DNA of 64,000 nucleotides, from NCBI GenBank assembly GCA_028583605.1, contig CM053328.1, positions 12,254,782-12,318,781 of the forward strand, read 5' to 3'. This document shows, piece by piece, positions 1 to 10,377 of the stretch. A model generated the notes under the pieces. That model had not been told where the DNA came from and did not search any database. It saw only the letters and a program-made list of their open reading frames with translations. Numbering within the stretch: position 1 is the first letter of the stretch; each line of letters starts with the position of its first letter. A program made the position numbers and the translations under genes. Origin of the DNA: Dastarcus helophoroides. Lineage: Eukaryota > Arthropoda > Insecta > Coleoptera > Bothrideridae.

Positions 1-462
1 TTACATAGGCGCAACGCATATTAATCTATTTATTGTGACATAATTTGAGTAATTGTTGAAATTATTTTAAAAACCTAAACCGTACAATAATAAAATTGGT
101 GGAACAAAATATGATACTTCAGTCCTAAAGAAAAGGATCCACAGAGATGGATATACAACTGGACTCGACTCCTTTAAAATCTCAGACTTCGCATCTCCGC
201 TGAACTGGCAATTTCACCATAGATTTTTGGCATAGACGGGCTTGATTTCACGGAACTCAAACCGTTGCTCGGGGAGAGTTAACCTTTTGGTTGTTATTTT
301 TATCTTGTGCTGAGGGAGCATTAACTAAGTATTGATTGTATCTTTCTGATATGTTTGGTAGGAATTTGCTTATTCTTCTTCTTCTTGAAGTGCTGTGAAT
401 GTTGGCTATCACATTGGTCCAAATTATTTTGTTCACTGCCGCTCTGAATAGAGCTGTTGATG
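1..462. other. Unassigned flank, possibly LINE 3' end
   Basis: I see no coding feature. The stretch lies just beyond the readable 3' part of the - strand LINE that starts at 463 and may be its degraded C-terminal/3' region, but no poly(A) or tail repeat can be seen to fix an end. Confidence 0.3.
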
Positions 463-1378
463 TTATTCCAGTCTATGTTCGTAAATTTCGCAGCCTACGA
501 TATTCGCCTGCGTTCTGCTGACCTTCGTTCCTGTATTTTCCCCCGTAGAATGAGTTGAAGAAGGTAGTATTTTTCGTTTCGCATGATTTATTTGAAGTAC
601 ATAGCATTTTAAAATTCTTATTCTAGTATGGATGTTGTTAAATGTACCTCTTGCTTTTTCGATTCGGCATCTTATTTCCTGAGAGTCATTCCAGTTCTTG
701 TTCAAGGTGCAGCCCCGATATGTAAATGTCTCGACCATTGTGAGAGCTACATTGTTAGGTGGTAAACTGTAGATTGCCGATGAATTTTTTACTGATGATT
801 AAAACGTGTGTCTTCTTATAGGTTTATCTTCATATCATATCTGTTGTATGAAGTATCTACACGGTCTACAAATCTTTGAAGTCCTTTAGCAGTATCTGCT
901 ATAAGGACTGTATCATCATCATATCTTAGGTCGTTTATTATTTCGCCATTTCTTACAACTCCATCTTCTATGTTGTCCAATGCCTCTTGAAATAGATGTT
1001 ATGAGTACACATTGAATAGAAGAGGAGACAGTATGCGACCTTGACGCACTGCTCTCCTTATGTTAAATTCTTCCGATGTTTCATTTTCAACTCGAACAAT
1101 GGCTTTTTATTGCAAGTATAGTTTTGATATTATATCTGTGTCTCTGTCTTCAATTCCTGACTCACGTAAGTTGGACCATGTTGGACTTTATCAAAGGCCT
1201 TTTCGAAGTCTATGAAACATGCAAAGATGTCTGTGTTGACGTCCCGTGCAGGTGAAATCAGGACCTGCAAGGAGAATAAGGACTCTCAGGTGCCAAGTCC
1301 TTTTCTGAAACCAAACTGTGTGTTACTTATTCTCTCATCGAGTCTTCTATATACGCGTGCTAAAATGATATTAAGGAA
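463..1378 (-). mobile_element. RTE-like LINE pseudogene, reverse transcriptase core (3' part)
   Basis: Read on the - strand across several frameshifts and stops, this is the palm of a non-LTR reverse transcriptase. In order: NTQFGFRKGLGT near 1310, then motif A FIDFEKAFDKVQH near 1180-1210, motif B VRQGRILSPLLFNVYS near 1020-1060, and motif C as RYDDDTVLIADTAKGLQRF near 880-935. The frame at 463-738 gives the post-RT segment, with FTYRGCTLNKNW and EIRCRIEKARGTF in the place of the usual YLG-x-EIR-RI-AF thumb motif. Such proteins copy LINE RNA at a nick made by their own endonuclease. Here it is dead, with frameshifts throughout. The element continues at 5091-5942 on the other side of an inserted DNA transposon. 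RTE-like is assigned from motif wording, not from a search. Confidence 0.85.
1371..1378. repeat. Left 8-bp target-site duplication TTAAGGAA
   Basis: TTAAGGAA directly precedes the left end CAATGGCGGCT of the 3.7-kb element. The same 8 bases directly follow its right end at 5091-5098. Confidence 0.85.
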
Positions 1379-4300
1379 CAATGGCGGCTGGCGAATAGGC
1401 ACTGTGGAACTGCAACACCCCCAATTCCGCTTACGAGTTTTTTTCCCAAAATTTTCTAAATTCATTACACAATTTTTTGAAATTTTAAATTTTCTTTGAT
1501 TTCTTTTTACAGAAATTTTAGGTTTCTTTCACGAAGTTACATTTAAAAACCTATTTTATTTTTAGTTTTAATCAAAATCACATTTTCAAAAACTAATTTC
1601 TGTAAAAGTTTTGAGGAAAAAATCAATATTTCGAGCAGGAATTAAAATGTTATGAAAAAAGTCAAATTTCTTTGAAAATGTCAACAACAACATGTTAATA
1701 GGGTATCATCGAATTTTTACCTCAAATCTGATTTTGTTTAAAAATTTAGAATTTTTTTCAGATATTTCGATTTTTTTAGGAAGTTTTGATTTTTTCTGCA
1801 GTCTCCATTTTTTTAAAATATGTTATAAACAGAAATTTTCTCGAAATTTCCATTATTTCTGAAAGTATATCATTCTTAAAATTTCTTCGAGAAATTCCAA
1901 CTTCTCCAGATTTTTCTTTATGTTCTTCTAATTTGCTTTAAAAATATGAAGTTTTGTCACGACACTGACAATGTAAAGTTCATTTTATTTTGTAGTTTTG
2001 AGAATGTTTAAAAAAAAACCGAAAGCTCTATAAAAATTTCAATAATTTTGGAAAAACAAAAAATTTTTTGTAAAGATATTTCAATTTTTTTTCGAATTTC
2101 GAGTTTTTCGGTAAAAAATTTTGCTTTTTTCCTATAAAATTTGTGTTTTTCTTTTAACATTTTATACAACGAATTTGTTTGAAATTTAGATTTTTCCTGG
2201 AGATTTTGTCTTTAAAATATTTTTTTTTGTAGAAATGTTGATTTCTGTCTAATTTGTTTTGGAAATTTATTAAGTTTCTTAACGAAATTTTAATATTTTA
2301 AAGTTCATTTTATTTTGTAATTTTGATAAGAAACTGAAAATTATTAAGTATAAAAATTTATGGAAAATAAACTTCAGATCTGCATAAAAGTAAGAAAACT
2401 TTGGGAAAAAATATTGAAATTTCAAGAAAAAATTAACCTTGATAATTTCAACCTTTTTTACAGTTTGATAATTCTCTAAAAAATTACTACAACTGTAGGA
2501 CCAAAGAAAATTCTGAATCGAAATTTCCAATTTCTCTAGAAATGTTAAATTTATTCTTGAAATTCTCAAGTTTGGATTAAAAATTCAAATTTCAATAAAA
2601 AAAAAGATCGAAATTTAAAAATTAAACTCAAAATTTCAAGAGAAAGCAGGTCATATTTCTAGAAAAAGTTCAAATTTTTTATTTGAAAACAACATTTTTC
2701 AAATAAAAATAACATTTTCGGATTTAAAGAAAAAAATTTTCCTTCGAAATAAATTAATTGTCAAAAATATTTTTAAAATTTCGACTTTTAAAGTGGAAAT
2801 TATTGAAATTTTTGAGAAAAAGAGTCAACATTTCTAGAAGTGTCTCAAAATTCCGAAATTAAAATTAATCAAAATGTTGAAAAAAATTCATTAACAATTA
2901 ATTGTTCTAATTTAATTTTTTTCTAGTAATTTTGAAGTTTTAGAGAAGTTTCAAAAATCAAATATTTCAGCTTGAAGCCAAGTTTTTGTGATTAAAATTC
3001 AAATTTTGGCAATTTATTTCTATAATTCTACAATTCTATAAAAAATGCAAGTTTTTTTTGAAAATTTTTTTTCAAAACTTTGCACAATTCTAAAAATAGA
3101 AAATTTTGTTAATTTTTTTTTATTTAAGTGTTATTTCGAAATTTTTCTCAAAAAAATGTAAATTTAAAAAGAAAAACATTAACACTTTTAAAAAATAAAG
3201 CTAAAGTTATCAAAAGAGACGAATTTCTAAAAAAAAGTCAAATCTTAAAAAATTTTAAAATTTTCATAGTCAAATTTTCAAAAGAAAACAAGGATTTCGA
3301 AAAAAAAATTCAATTTTTAAAATTGTCGACATTTTCACTAATTTTGGGAATGTGAATGAAAGACGAATTTTTGGAAAAATGTCGACATTTAAGACAAATT
3401 GCAGAGTTTTTATTTAAATTTTTAAAGAAGCTAAATTTTTTAAATATTGGAGAAAACTCAAAATTATCGAAAAGTTTGTAATTATCAAAAAAGTTGAAAT
3501 TTTGAAAAGGTAAAATTTTGAAAAAAAGTCGAAATTTTATTAGTTCAACTTTAAAAAGAATCTTTTCTTTTAAGTCGAAGATTCAATTGGAAATGTTGAA
3601 AAAAATGTATAAATAAGGTTTTAAAAAAAGTTCGAAATTTTGAATAAAAGTCGAGGTCTCGAAATGGAGTCGAAATTTTAGGAAATATTAGTCGAAAATT
3701 TCAAAAAAAGTTTTAAGAAATGTCTGACTTACAAAAAATCACAATTTTTGAATAAAGGATCGACAGTGTGCAAAAAATGTCAAAATTTTGAAAATAGTTA
3801 AAATTTAAAAAAAAGTTTTCCAAAAACTTTACATTTTGGAAAATGATCCAAATATATGAAAAAATTTGAATATTTCAAAAAGGCCGGAATTTTCGACAAA
3901 GTGGGAATAAAAATAAAAAGTCGAAAATTTCAAAAAAGTGCAGATTTAAGAAAAGGTTAAAATTTTCAATAAAGAAAGTCGAAATTTGTTGACAAGGCAA
4001 AACTTTTCAAAATCTTTCAAATTTCCAAAATAAGTCAAAATTTTACAAAAGAAGAAATTTTCAAATAGAAAAGGTAGAAAATTTATAGTCGAAATTTAAA
4101 AAAAATATCAAAATTTGCAAAAGATTTGAGAATTTTTATCGAATTTACAAAATAATTCGAAAAGAATTTAAATTTTGAATTGTTGGGAAATTTGCACTCA
4201 AATTTTCAATAAAAATCAAAATTTTCGAAACCGGAATATTGAAAACAAGTGAAAATATCAGATAGATCGAGGTTTTCAAAAGTCGAAATATTGAGAAGTT

Positions 4301-5090
4301 AAAATTTTGGAAAAAGTTTAAATTTTTGGTAGTTAACATTTTGAATCAAAGTGGCACATATTTTTAAAAAGTTGAAATTTTAGGGGTCAAAACAAAATTT
4401 TGAAAAAATGTCAAACATAAAATTTCAAAATTTTCAAAAAAATCGAAATTTCGAAAGAATTTCGAAAATTAAAGTAGTGAAATTTTCAACAAAGAAAATC
4501 AAAAAATAACCGAAACTTTGCAAAAGAAGTCGAAATTTAAAAAAAAGTTGACATTTAAATAAAACTAGTCGAAATTGTTTAGAATCGAAATTTTCAATAA
4601 AAAAAAGTATAAACTAACATGAAATTTAGAAAAAAGTCGACAATTTAAACAGTCAAAAGTACAGTTTTGAAAAAATTTACATTTTCAGAAAAAGTAAGAA
4701 TTTTCAAATGGTAAAAATTTAAAAAAATGTAATCATTAATTTAGAAAAAAAAACAGATCACCGAAAAGTTCAAATATTTACGAAAATACGGAAATTTTTA
4801 AAAGAGTATTCACAGTTTTTTAGAAAAGTCAATACTTACAAATAAAATAGGGAGGAGATTTCAAAGAAAAAATCAAAATTTTGCAGTACAGTTGAAATTT
4901 GGACAAAATCCAACCTTTCAAAAAACGCGACATTATCAAAAGTTTTCATTGTCAAGTTTTCAAAGAAATCTAAAATTTTCACAAAGTAACGTTTTGAAAA
5001 TGTGGAAATTTCCAGTCGAAATCTTACAAATTTTAAAACGCTAAACATTGTGGCACCACCCCCATTAGTTTGGGCTACGAGCCGCCACTG
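1379..5090. mobile_element. Non-autonomous hAT-like DNA transposon (3712 bp) inserted in a LINE
   Basis: The left end reads CAATGGCGGCTGG and the right end, reversed, reads CAGTGGCGGCTCG: 10 of the first 11 bases match. An identical 8-bp TTAAGGAA flanks both ends. An 8-bp duplication with CAGTG-type termini fits the hAT superfamily; P-like elements also make 8-bp duplications. Removing the element and one duplication rejoins the LINE reading frame as LKAFLNIILARVYRRLDE running into NTQFGFRKG, which proves the insertion. Subterminal GTGGCAC..CACCCCC blocks at 1400-1422 and 5048-5063 are in direct orientation. No transposase is visible: the interior is AT-rich minisatellite. Confidence 0.85.
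1440..5040. repeat. Degenerate ~18-bp AT-rich minisatellite, strand-switching
   Basis: The interior of the hAT-like element is built of diverged units of roughly 17-20 bp close to GTCGAAATTTTCAAAAAA. From 1440 to about 2330 the + strand is mostly T-rich (TTTCGAAATTT type). From about 2330 to 5040 it is A-rich (AAAAAGTCGAAATTTT type), so the orientation of the units flips once. No coding signal is seen; open frames here translate to F/K/N/I/S-rich low-complexity strings. Confidence 0.75.
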
Positions 5091-5942
5091 TTAAGGAAAG
5101 CTTTTAAGGTGTGACTTATCAAACTGATTATTCTGTGGTCAAAGCATTTAGTTGCGTTCGCCTTTTTAGGAAGCGGGGGGAGTGTCGGCAACAGCCAGCC
5201 ATTTAGCATTTGACCGCCGGTGTAAATTTTGTTGAAGAGGTTGGTCAGTAATTTTATCTGTTCTGGGTTGTTTAAGGACTTCTCTATGAATCTGGTCTCA
5301 CTTAGAAGCTTTTCTGTTTTTTAGTCTTTTAATAACTGACTCCACTTCCTCCTGTATGATGATAAGCCCTTCCTCGCCGACCACTGCGGGCACATTGTCG
5401 ATGTTTTCATCTCCGAAAAGTTCTTCCATGTAATGCGTCCATCTTGTGAGTTGTTTGTCAGTCTTGGTAATAATGTTGTCACTCGAGTCCAAGGTTAATC
5501 CTGGACCCCGTCTTTGATATCTTCCTGTTTCTTTCTTTATTTTCTTGTGAAAGGTTAAAGCTATCATGTTTTTCCTGAAAGATCTCCATTTCGAGACATT
5601 TTTTCTGTAGCCATCGTTCTTTAGCCTCTTCAATTGCTCTTACTTCACGATTCTTCTATGTAGTTCCTTGTATTTTACATTATCTTTGTTTCTGTGTTGT
5701 CTTTTTTCTTCCATAAGTTCCAAGGTATCATTTGTCATCCATTGTTGTCTTTTTAGTTAGTTAGTTCTTCTTCTTTTGTTAGTTCTTTAGTTAGTTCTTC
5801 TTCTGTGACGAAGGTGATAAATATTTTTATTTTATTCCACAGGTCATCTATTTCTGTGTCGTGGTTGCTGTTTTCATATATAGTTTTGAATTCATTGCTT
5901 AGCCTTTCTTTTGTTCTTTGGATTATGTTGACTTGTTTACAT
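5091..5942 (-). mobile_element. RTE-like LINE pseudogene, linker before the RT domain (5' part)
   Basis: This is the upstream continuation of the - strand LINE at 463-1378. Frame 5298-5633 holds the region between endonuclease and RT, including LDSSDNIITKTDKQLTRW, the HYMEELFGDENID block and EEVESVIKRLKNRKASK, which is the usual lead-in to the RT fingers. Further right, IDDLWNKIKIFITFVTEEE and WMTNDTLELMEEKRQ (5680-5850) match the same linker with frameshifts. At about 5942 the LINE stops and an endonuclease segment begins in the opposite orientation. Confidence 0.8.
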
Positions 5943-6830
5943 CTAGAAAACGATGGCCTCCATGTCAGGAGCGGTAATCTGGCAGCGTCTGTTCTCCATG
6001 CAGAAGAGACTAAAAGTATAGCCAGGAAAGCAACGGGAAAGTACCTGACTCACATATATTCCCCAAGACATCACAATGGATACATACAACCAAGCTACGG
6101 AACTCAGTTCCGGGTACCCCTTAAATGGATAAAGGGTGTTAAAAATCCCACGGTCTTCCAATGATGTCTCCAAAATGAACCAAGGAAGGAGAATTGGCAT
6201 GTGAAATGTACAAAGTACATACCAAGCTGGAAAGGCGGCATACATAGTGAAGCGACTCCAGATCGACATGGTAGGATGTAGCAAAACAAGGTGGCAAAAC
6301 TTCAGCCACCGCATCATAAACAAACACCACATATATTTCTCTGGAGACAATACCAACAAGAATTTCGAATAGAGTTGCACTAGTCAAGATCAAGACAGAA
6401 CATCATTCAGTTATATTCACCGACATCCGAAAGCAATGAACAAGAAATAGAGGAGTTCTATGAACAGCTTAGAACTGCTCTCAAACACAAAAAGAAGGAA
6501 GAGTTTAACATAATATTAGGCGACATGAACGCTAAAATCGGACAGGGAAAGGTTAAGGAGGTGGTTGGTAGTTTTGGACTGGGAGTGAGAAATGAAAGAG
6601 GAGAACGATTAATCGAATTTGTTATTAAACATGTAAAAAAAGTTACATACCAATTAGGCATCAGCCGCTGCTCAATTGATCGTGGTTCTGCCAAAAGTTT
6701 CGCTACAAGAGAATTATGATTGAAAAAGCTCAAAATTATTAGACAGAAGAGTGACCGCGGGTCAAAGTTGGAAAGTTCCAAAGTAGATTTGCTCCGAAAC
6801 AAGATAACTTCATGTTAGCCAAACTCCGTT
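5943..6830 (+). mobile_element. Inverted APE-type endonuclease part of the LINE
   Basis: The + strand encodes a fragmented apurinic-type endonuclease of RTE-like LINEs. 6418-6720 gives SPTSESNEQEIEEFYEQLRT, NIILGDMNAKIGQGKVKEVV and GLGVRNERGERLIEF, i.e. the GDFNAK active-site block and the following NERG-RL block. The C-terminal SDH motif was not found. The piece lies head to head with the RT half, which is on the - strand. Its 5' side faces the junction, as expected for a LINE 5' inversion. A second, independent insertion is the alternative. Confidence 0.7.
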
Positions 6831-6839
6831 AAGGATTAT

Positions 6840-7620
6840 TGGATTTACTTGCCAACTGTGCAAGATGAGAAATATCGAACGAAATATGTGACATATTTTA
6901 CGACGACGCATTTTTCATGTAATCTCTCCGACGACGCGACGCGACGGACGCCGCATAGGTATGATTTGTTTTAATTGCCGTCGAAGTATCGGAGATCATA
7001 AGCACAATTCTCCCTAATGCATCCGAGGATTTGACATTTCATTTATAAGCCGGGTGGAATTCACAGACGGAATCAAACATTAAGCGATAATCCCTTTTTG
7101 TTGGTGCAGCTTTCGACCTTCTGTTCAATAGCGAATTGACGTCTGTCGTGCTTATGTAAAGTAAATTATCTGCATTAGCTACCCTCAGTCTATTAGAGCC
7201 TAATCATAGGGTGTTCCTGTTTTTGATGCATTCATTCCTGTTGACGCTAACGATATTATTTTTGTGATCAATTATGCTTCGGATGCTATAGCTTTCCCCA
7301 CATTAGGTAGTAGGGCGACAAGTCTTACAACATGGAACATATTTTCTTTTGTGGCACTTTTTTCTGCTAGTTTAAATCTGGATCCACATCAGTAAAAATG
7401 TGTCTTGTGCGTTGTATTTGGAAATTGAAAATAAATATTTTTCACACTGTCAATTATTTTATGGTGTAAATAGTAGCTTTGTGTGTTACAGCGCCGAATC
7501 CGTTTGTGTGCATCCTAACTCTTTAAATACAGTGCAACAACCATGAATATAGCCTAGTTTTTGTGACGTACAATGCACCTCACAAATTTTTATTTATATG
7601 GATCATGCTTAGGAACTATT
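6840..7620. other. Unassigned non-array DNA
   Basis: Base composition is less biased than in the arrays. A local run of CG-rich short repeats (CGACGACGCGACGCGACGG) sits at about 6930-6950. I recognise no gene, repeat family or splice-supported exon. Confidence 0.4.
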
Positions 7621-8234
7621 TTTTCTGGTCAAAAAAGTTGTACACTTTAGGAAGAATTTAAGACGTATTTTTGAGATTAAAGTTGATTTTTTTAAACATA
7701 TACAGTTAAAAATCTGAATATCAGGAAAAAAGTAAAGATTGCAAGTTTGAATTCTATATAGTTGACAAGCATCAATATTTCAAAAAAATACACATCAATA
7801 AGTGGTTAATATTTCGACTTTAAGGTAAAAATTTTAGGGAAGATAATAAATTTTGAGTTTCAATTGCTTATTTTGATGAAGACATTATTTGGCAAAAAAT
7901 TCTTAACTCAAATTGAAAATTTTCACACAAAGATTAAAATGTCAAAAAAAACATCCAAATTCGGTGTCGAAAAAGTACACATAAAATTCTACTTATTTAC
8001 CCGAGAATTCGAAAATAAAATCAAATTTCCAGAAGTCTTAAGATCTAAGAAACTTCTTTTGATAAAAACTTCAAGTTTTTGTATTTAAAATTATAATTTT
8101 ATCTTGAAAATTCAAGTTGCAAAGGCCCAATTTATATTCTTATTCCTAAAATTGCTGCTTCAAATTCGAAATTTAGATTTTTAAATGCTTCCATTTTTTC
8201 TCAAAATGTTCCCTTCAATATCAAAACTTTAAAA
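7620..8234. repeat. AT-rich degenerate minisatellite
   Basis: Poly-A/T tracts mixed with AAATTTCGACTTT-like units of the dispersed ~18-bp family, of mixed orientation and more diverged than in the main blocks. Confidence 0.5.
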
Positions 8235-8472
8235 AAATTGAAATACAAATCTTGTCCCCTTAAACCAAGAAAGATTAAAAAACACAACAAAGGTTATTCT
8301 AACGCGTTTCGATAGCCAAGCTACCAGCTTCAAAGAGATACTGATGATAGCTTGGCTATCGAAAAGCGTTAGAGCAATCTTTGTTGTGTTTTTCAATCAT
8401 TTTTGGCTTCAGGGGACAAGATTTGTATTTAAATTTTTGAAGATAACCAAGGACCAGCCCGATTCACCAAAA
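8235..8472. mobile_element. Penelope-derived palindromic element, copy P1
   Basis: The left arm runs TTGAAATACAAATCTTGTCC, CCAAGAAAGATTAAAAAACA, then CTAACGCGTTTCGATAGCC. The right arm is its reverse complement and continues into the outer arm GAAGATAACCAAGGACCAG ending CACCAAAATC. Each arm bears the CGATAGCC/GGCTATCG hairpin with GAAA. The centre is rearranged (ATACTGATGATAGC), so the + strand ribozyme core is altered. Confidence 0.8.
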
Positions 8473-8519
8473 TCAAAACTTTTATTTTATTTATTTAATT
8501 TCAAAATTTTGAGAATTTT

Positions 8520-10216
8520 CTTCGAGTTTCGAGACTAACTTCCAAAGTAATTTTGATAGTCGAACTTATAGTAGTTAATTATACACGGTGGATCATAAGT
8601 AATGGTACACAGAGCAATGGTGGATTTTTCGAATAAAAATAATGTGATTTAGCTACATTTACCTTATACCAAAAGTTGATGTTAACAGAGATACAGGGTG
8701 TCAAATTTGAAAAAAAAAATCGATTTTTTCGTATAATTATGGAATAAATTGTAATATAGGCACGACATTAGGCACAAGGAGGTTTCTTAAGTCGACAAAC
8801 TTTAATTTGCTAACATATTACCAATAGCTGAGAGGGGGCGCTACCTGCGCTATCCTGCATAATTCTACATCATCATAACTTTTTTGGGCACCCACGTATA
8901 TTAATTTCAAATGGGTTATTTCATTTCTCCATATTTTCTACATAAAAAAAAGGTGTACTTTCTAAAAATTGGTGCGAGCAACCGTTTCCAAGATATTTGC
9001 CTTTAAAGCTTGACGTGCCTTGCTTTTAAATTACTAAGATATTAAATTTTCAAAGTAGGCTTGAAAAAAAGTAATCATAAGGCAGGTTTAAAACTAATTT
9101 ATATCAAATATTACTTTGCTGATAATATTATTACCTAATTTTTGAAATTTCTGTAAAGAAAATCCAAAAAATTAAGACGTAATTTATCTTCTAACACAGA
9201 GATGTGAGATATGATCTCTGAGCCGCACAAGAAAATTTTAATAGTCTGGGTGGTCAAAGCAGATATTTGGAGATAAATTTCAATAAAAGACAGCCAGATT
9301 TTTAATTTTTTTCAATCCCTTTACATGAAAAAGGTCATTTCCCACACACTTATTTTTGAAAATAAATTTTGTTTTGGTATTTTATCTAAATTTACTATAG
9401 AAATTTAAAAAATATGTGTAATAATAATATCAGTAAAGTAATATTTGATATGCACTATTTTAGAGTCAGTTTTATTACATTTATTGTGAAATCTACTGCG
9501 AAAAATTCACATTTACATAACTTAAAATAAACGTACTGCAAACTTTGAAGGCAAATATCTTGAAAACGGTTGCTTGTATCAACATTTAGAAAGTATACCT
9601 TTTTTTCATAGAAAATCTAGGTAAATAAAAAAATCTATTTAAAATAAGTGTACATGAAGGCACAAAAAAGTTATGATGCTTTAGAATAATATAAGTTAGC
9701 GCACGTGGCGTCCCCTATGAGTTAGTGACAATCTGTTAGCAAATTAAAATTTCTTGACCAAAGAAACCCCCCCATGCCAAATTTCTTGTCTATAGTGAAA
9801 TGTGTTCCTCAGTTATGTGAGAAAATCACAATTTTTTTTTCAACTTTAACACCCTGCATCTCTGTTAATATCAACTTTTGGTATAAGGTAAATGTGGCTA
9901 AATCACGTTAATTTTATGCGAAAAATCTACTATTGCTCTATGTACCATTACTTATGGTCCACCCTGTACAGATTTTAATTATTTGAAGTCAGGGTTTTTT
10001 AACCTGGAGTCCGTGGACCTCCACTACTTCATACCATGAGTGTCGGGAGTCCATGGTTTACTTCGAGTTTCCAGTCTAACTTCCAAAGTATTTCCCATAG
10101 TCGAACTTACAATAATTAATTATACGGATTTTAACTAGTTTAAGTCAGGATTTTTTAACTTGGGGTCCATGGATCTCCACAAGTGCATACCACGAGTGTC
10201 GGGGGTCCATGGTTTA
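8520..10216. repeat. 156-bp tandem duplication, first unit interrupted
   Basis: Unit 1 is 8520-8583 plus 9969-10060 and unit 2 is 10061-10216; both total exactly 156 bp. Each starts CTTCGAGTTTC, contains AGTCGAACTTA and TTTTTTAACYTGG-GTCC, and ends AGTCCATGGTTTA or GGTCCATGGTTTA. The mariner-like foldback sits at the TA in unit 1; unit 2 keeps the uninterrupted site. Confidence 0.9.
8584..9966. mobile_element. Mariner-like foldback element, 1383 bp
   Basis: Left end CACGGTGGATCATAAGTAAT; the right end reversed is CAGGGTGGACCATAAGTAAT. A TA dinucleotide flanks both ends (8582-8583 and 9967-9968). The inverted arms are about 620 bp each, still sharing blocks such as CATCATAACTTTTTTG, CAAGATATTTGCCTT and TATCAAATATTACTTT. 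The spacer is about 140 bp near 9200-9340. TA duplication and CAGGGTG-type ends fit Tc1/mariner. No transposase frame remains. Confidence 0.9.
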
Positions 10217-10377
10217 CCTAACAACCTTTATTAAATTAAGAATAAGTAATTTGTACGTTCCTACGTAATAAAAAGTATTTTTGGAATTTCCTTGTTTTGG
10301 TGGGCCGCTTACTCCCTCTGGCCCATGCAGCCAACCGAAACTGTGTATTCTTAACTGGTGGGACCTTTTCCAGTAAT

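Noticed and set aside
3128..3355. Open frames of 60-130 codons within the AT-rich arrays (also 10928-11488, 41257-41475, 47781-48113, 62972-63367)
   Set aside because: Their translations are F/K/N/I/S-rich strings that follow the ~18-bp repeat on either strand; no domain, splice context or codon bias.
5943..6393. Overlapping - strand frames at 5943-6393
   Set aside because: They are antisense to the + strand LINE endonuclease remnant, which explains the open reading.
8344..8538. Open frames crossing the Penelope-derived elements (also 20464-20649, 25059-25389, 28643-28891, 48253-48489), translating as MIAWLSKRVRATFVVFF
   Set aside because: The same peptide recurs only because the same non-coding ribozyme-bearing repeat recurs; frames end in the flanks and arms are inverted.
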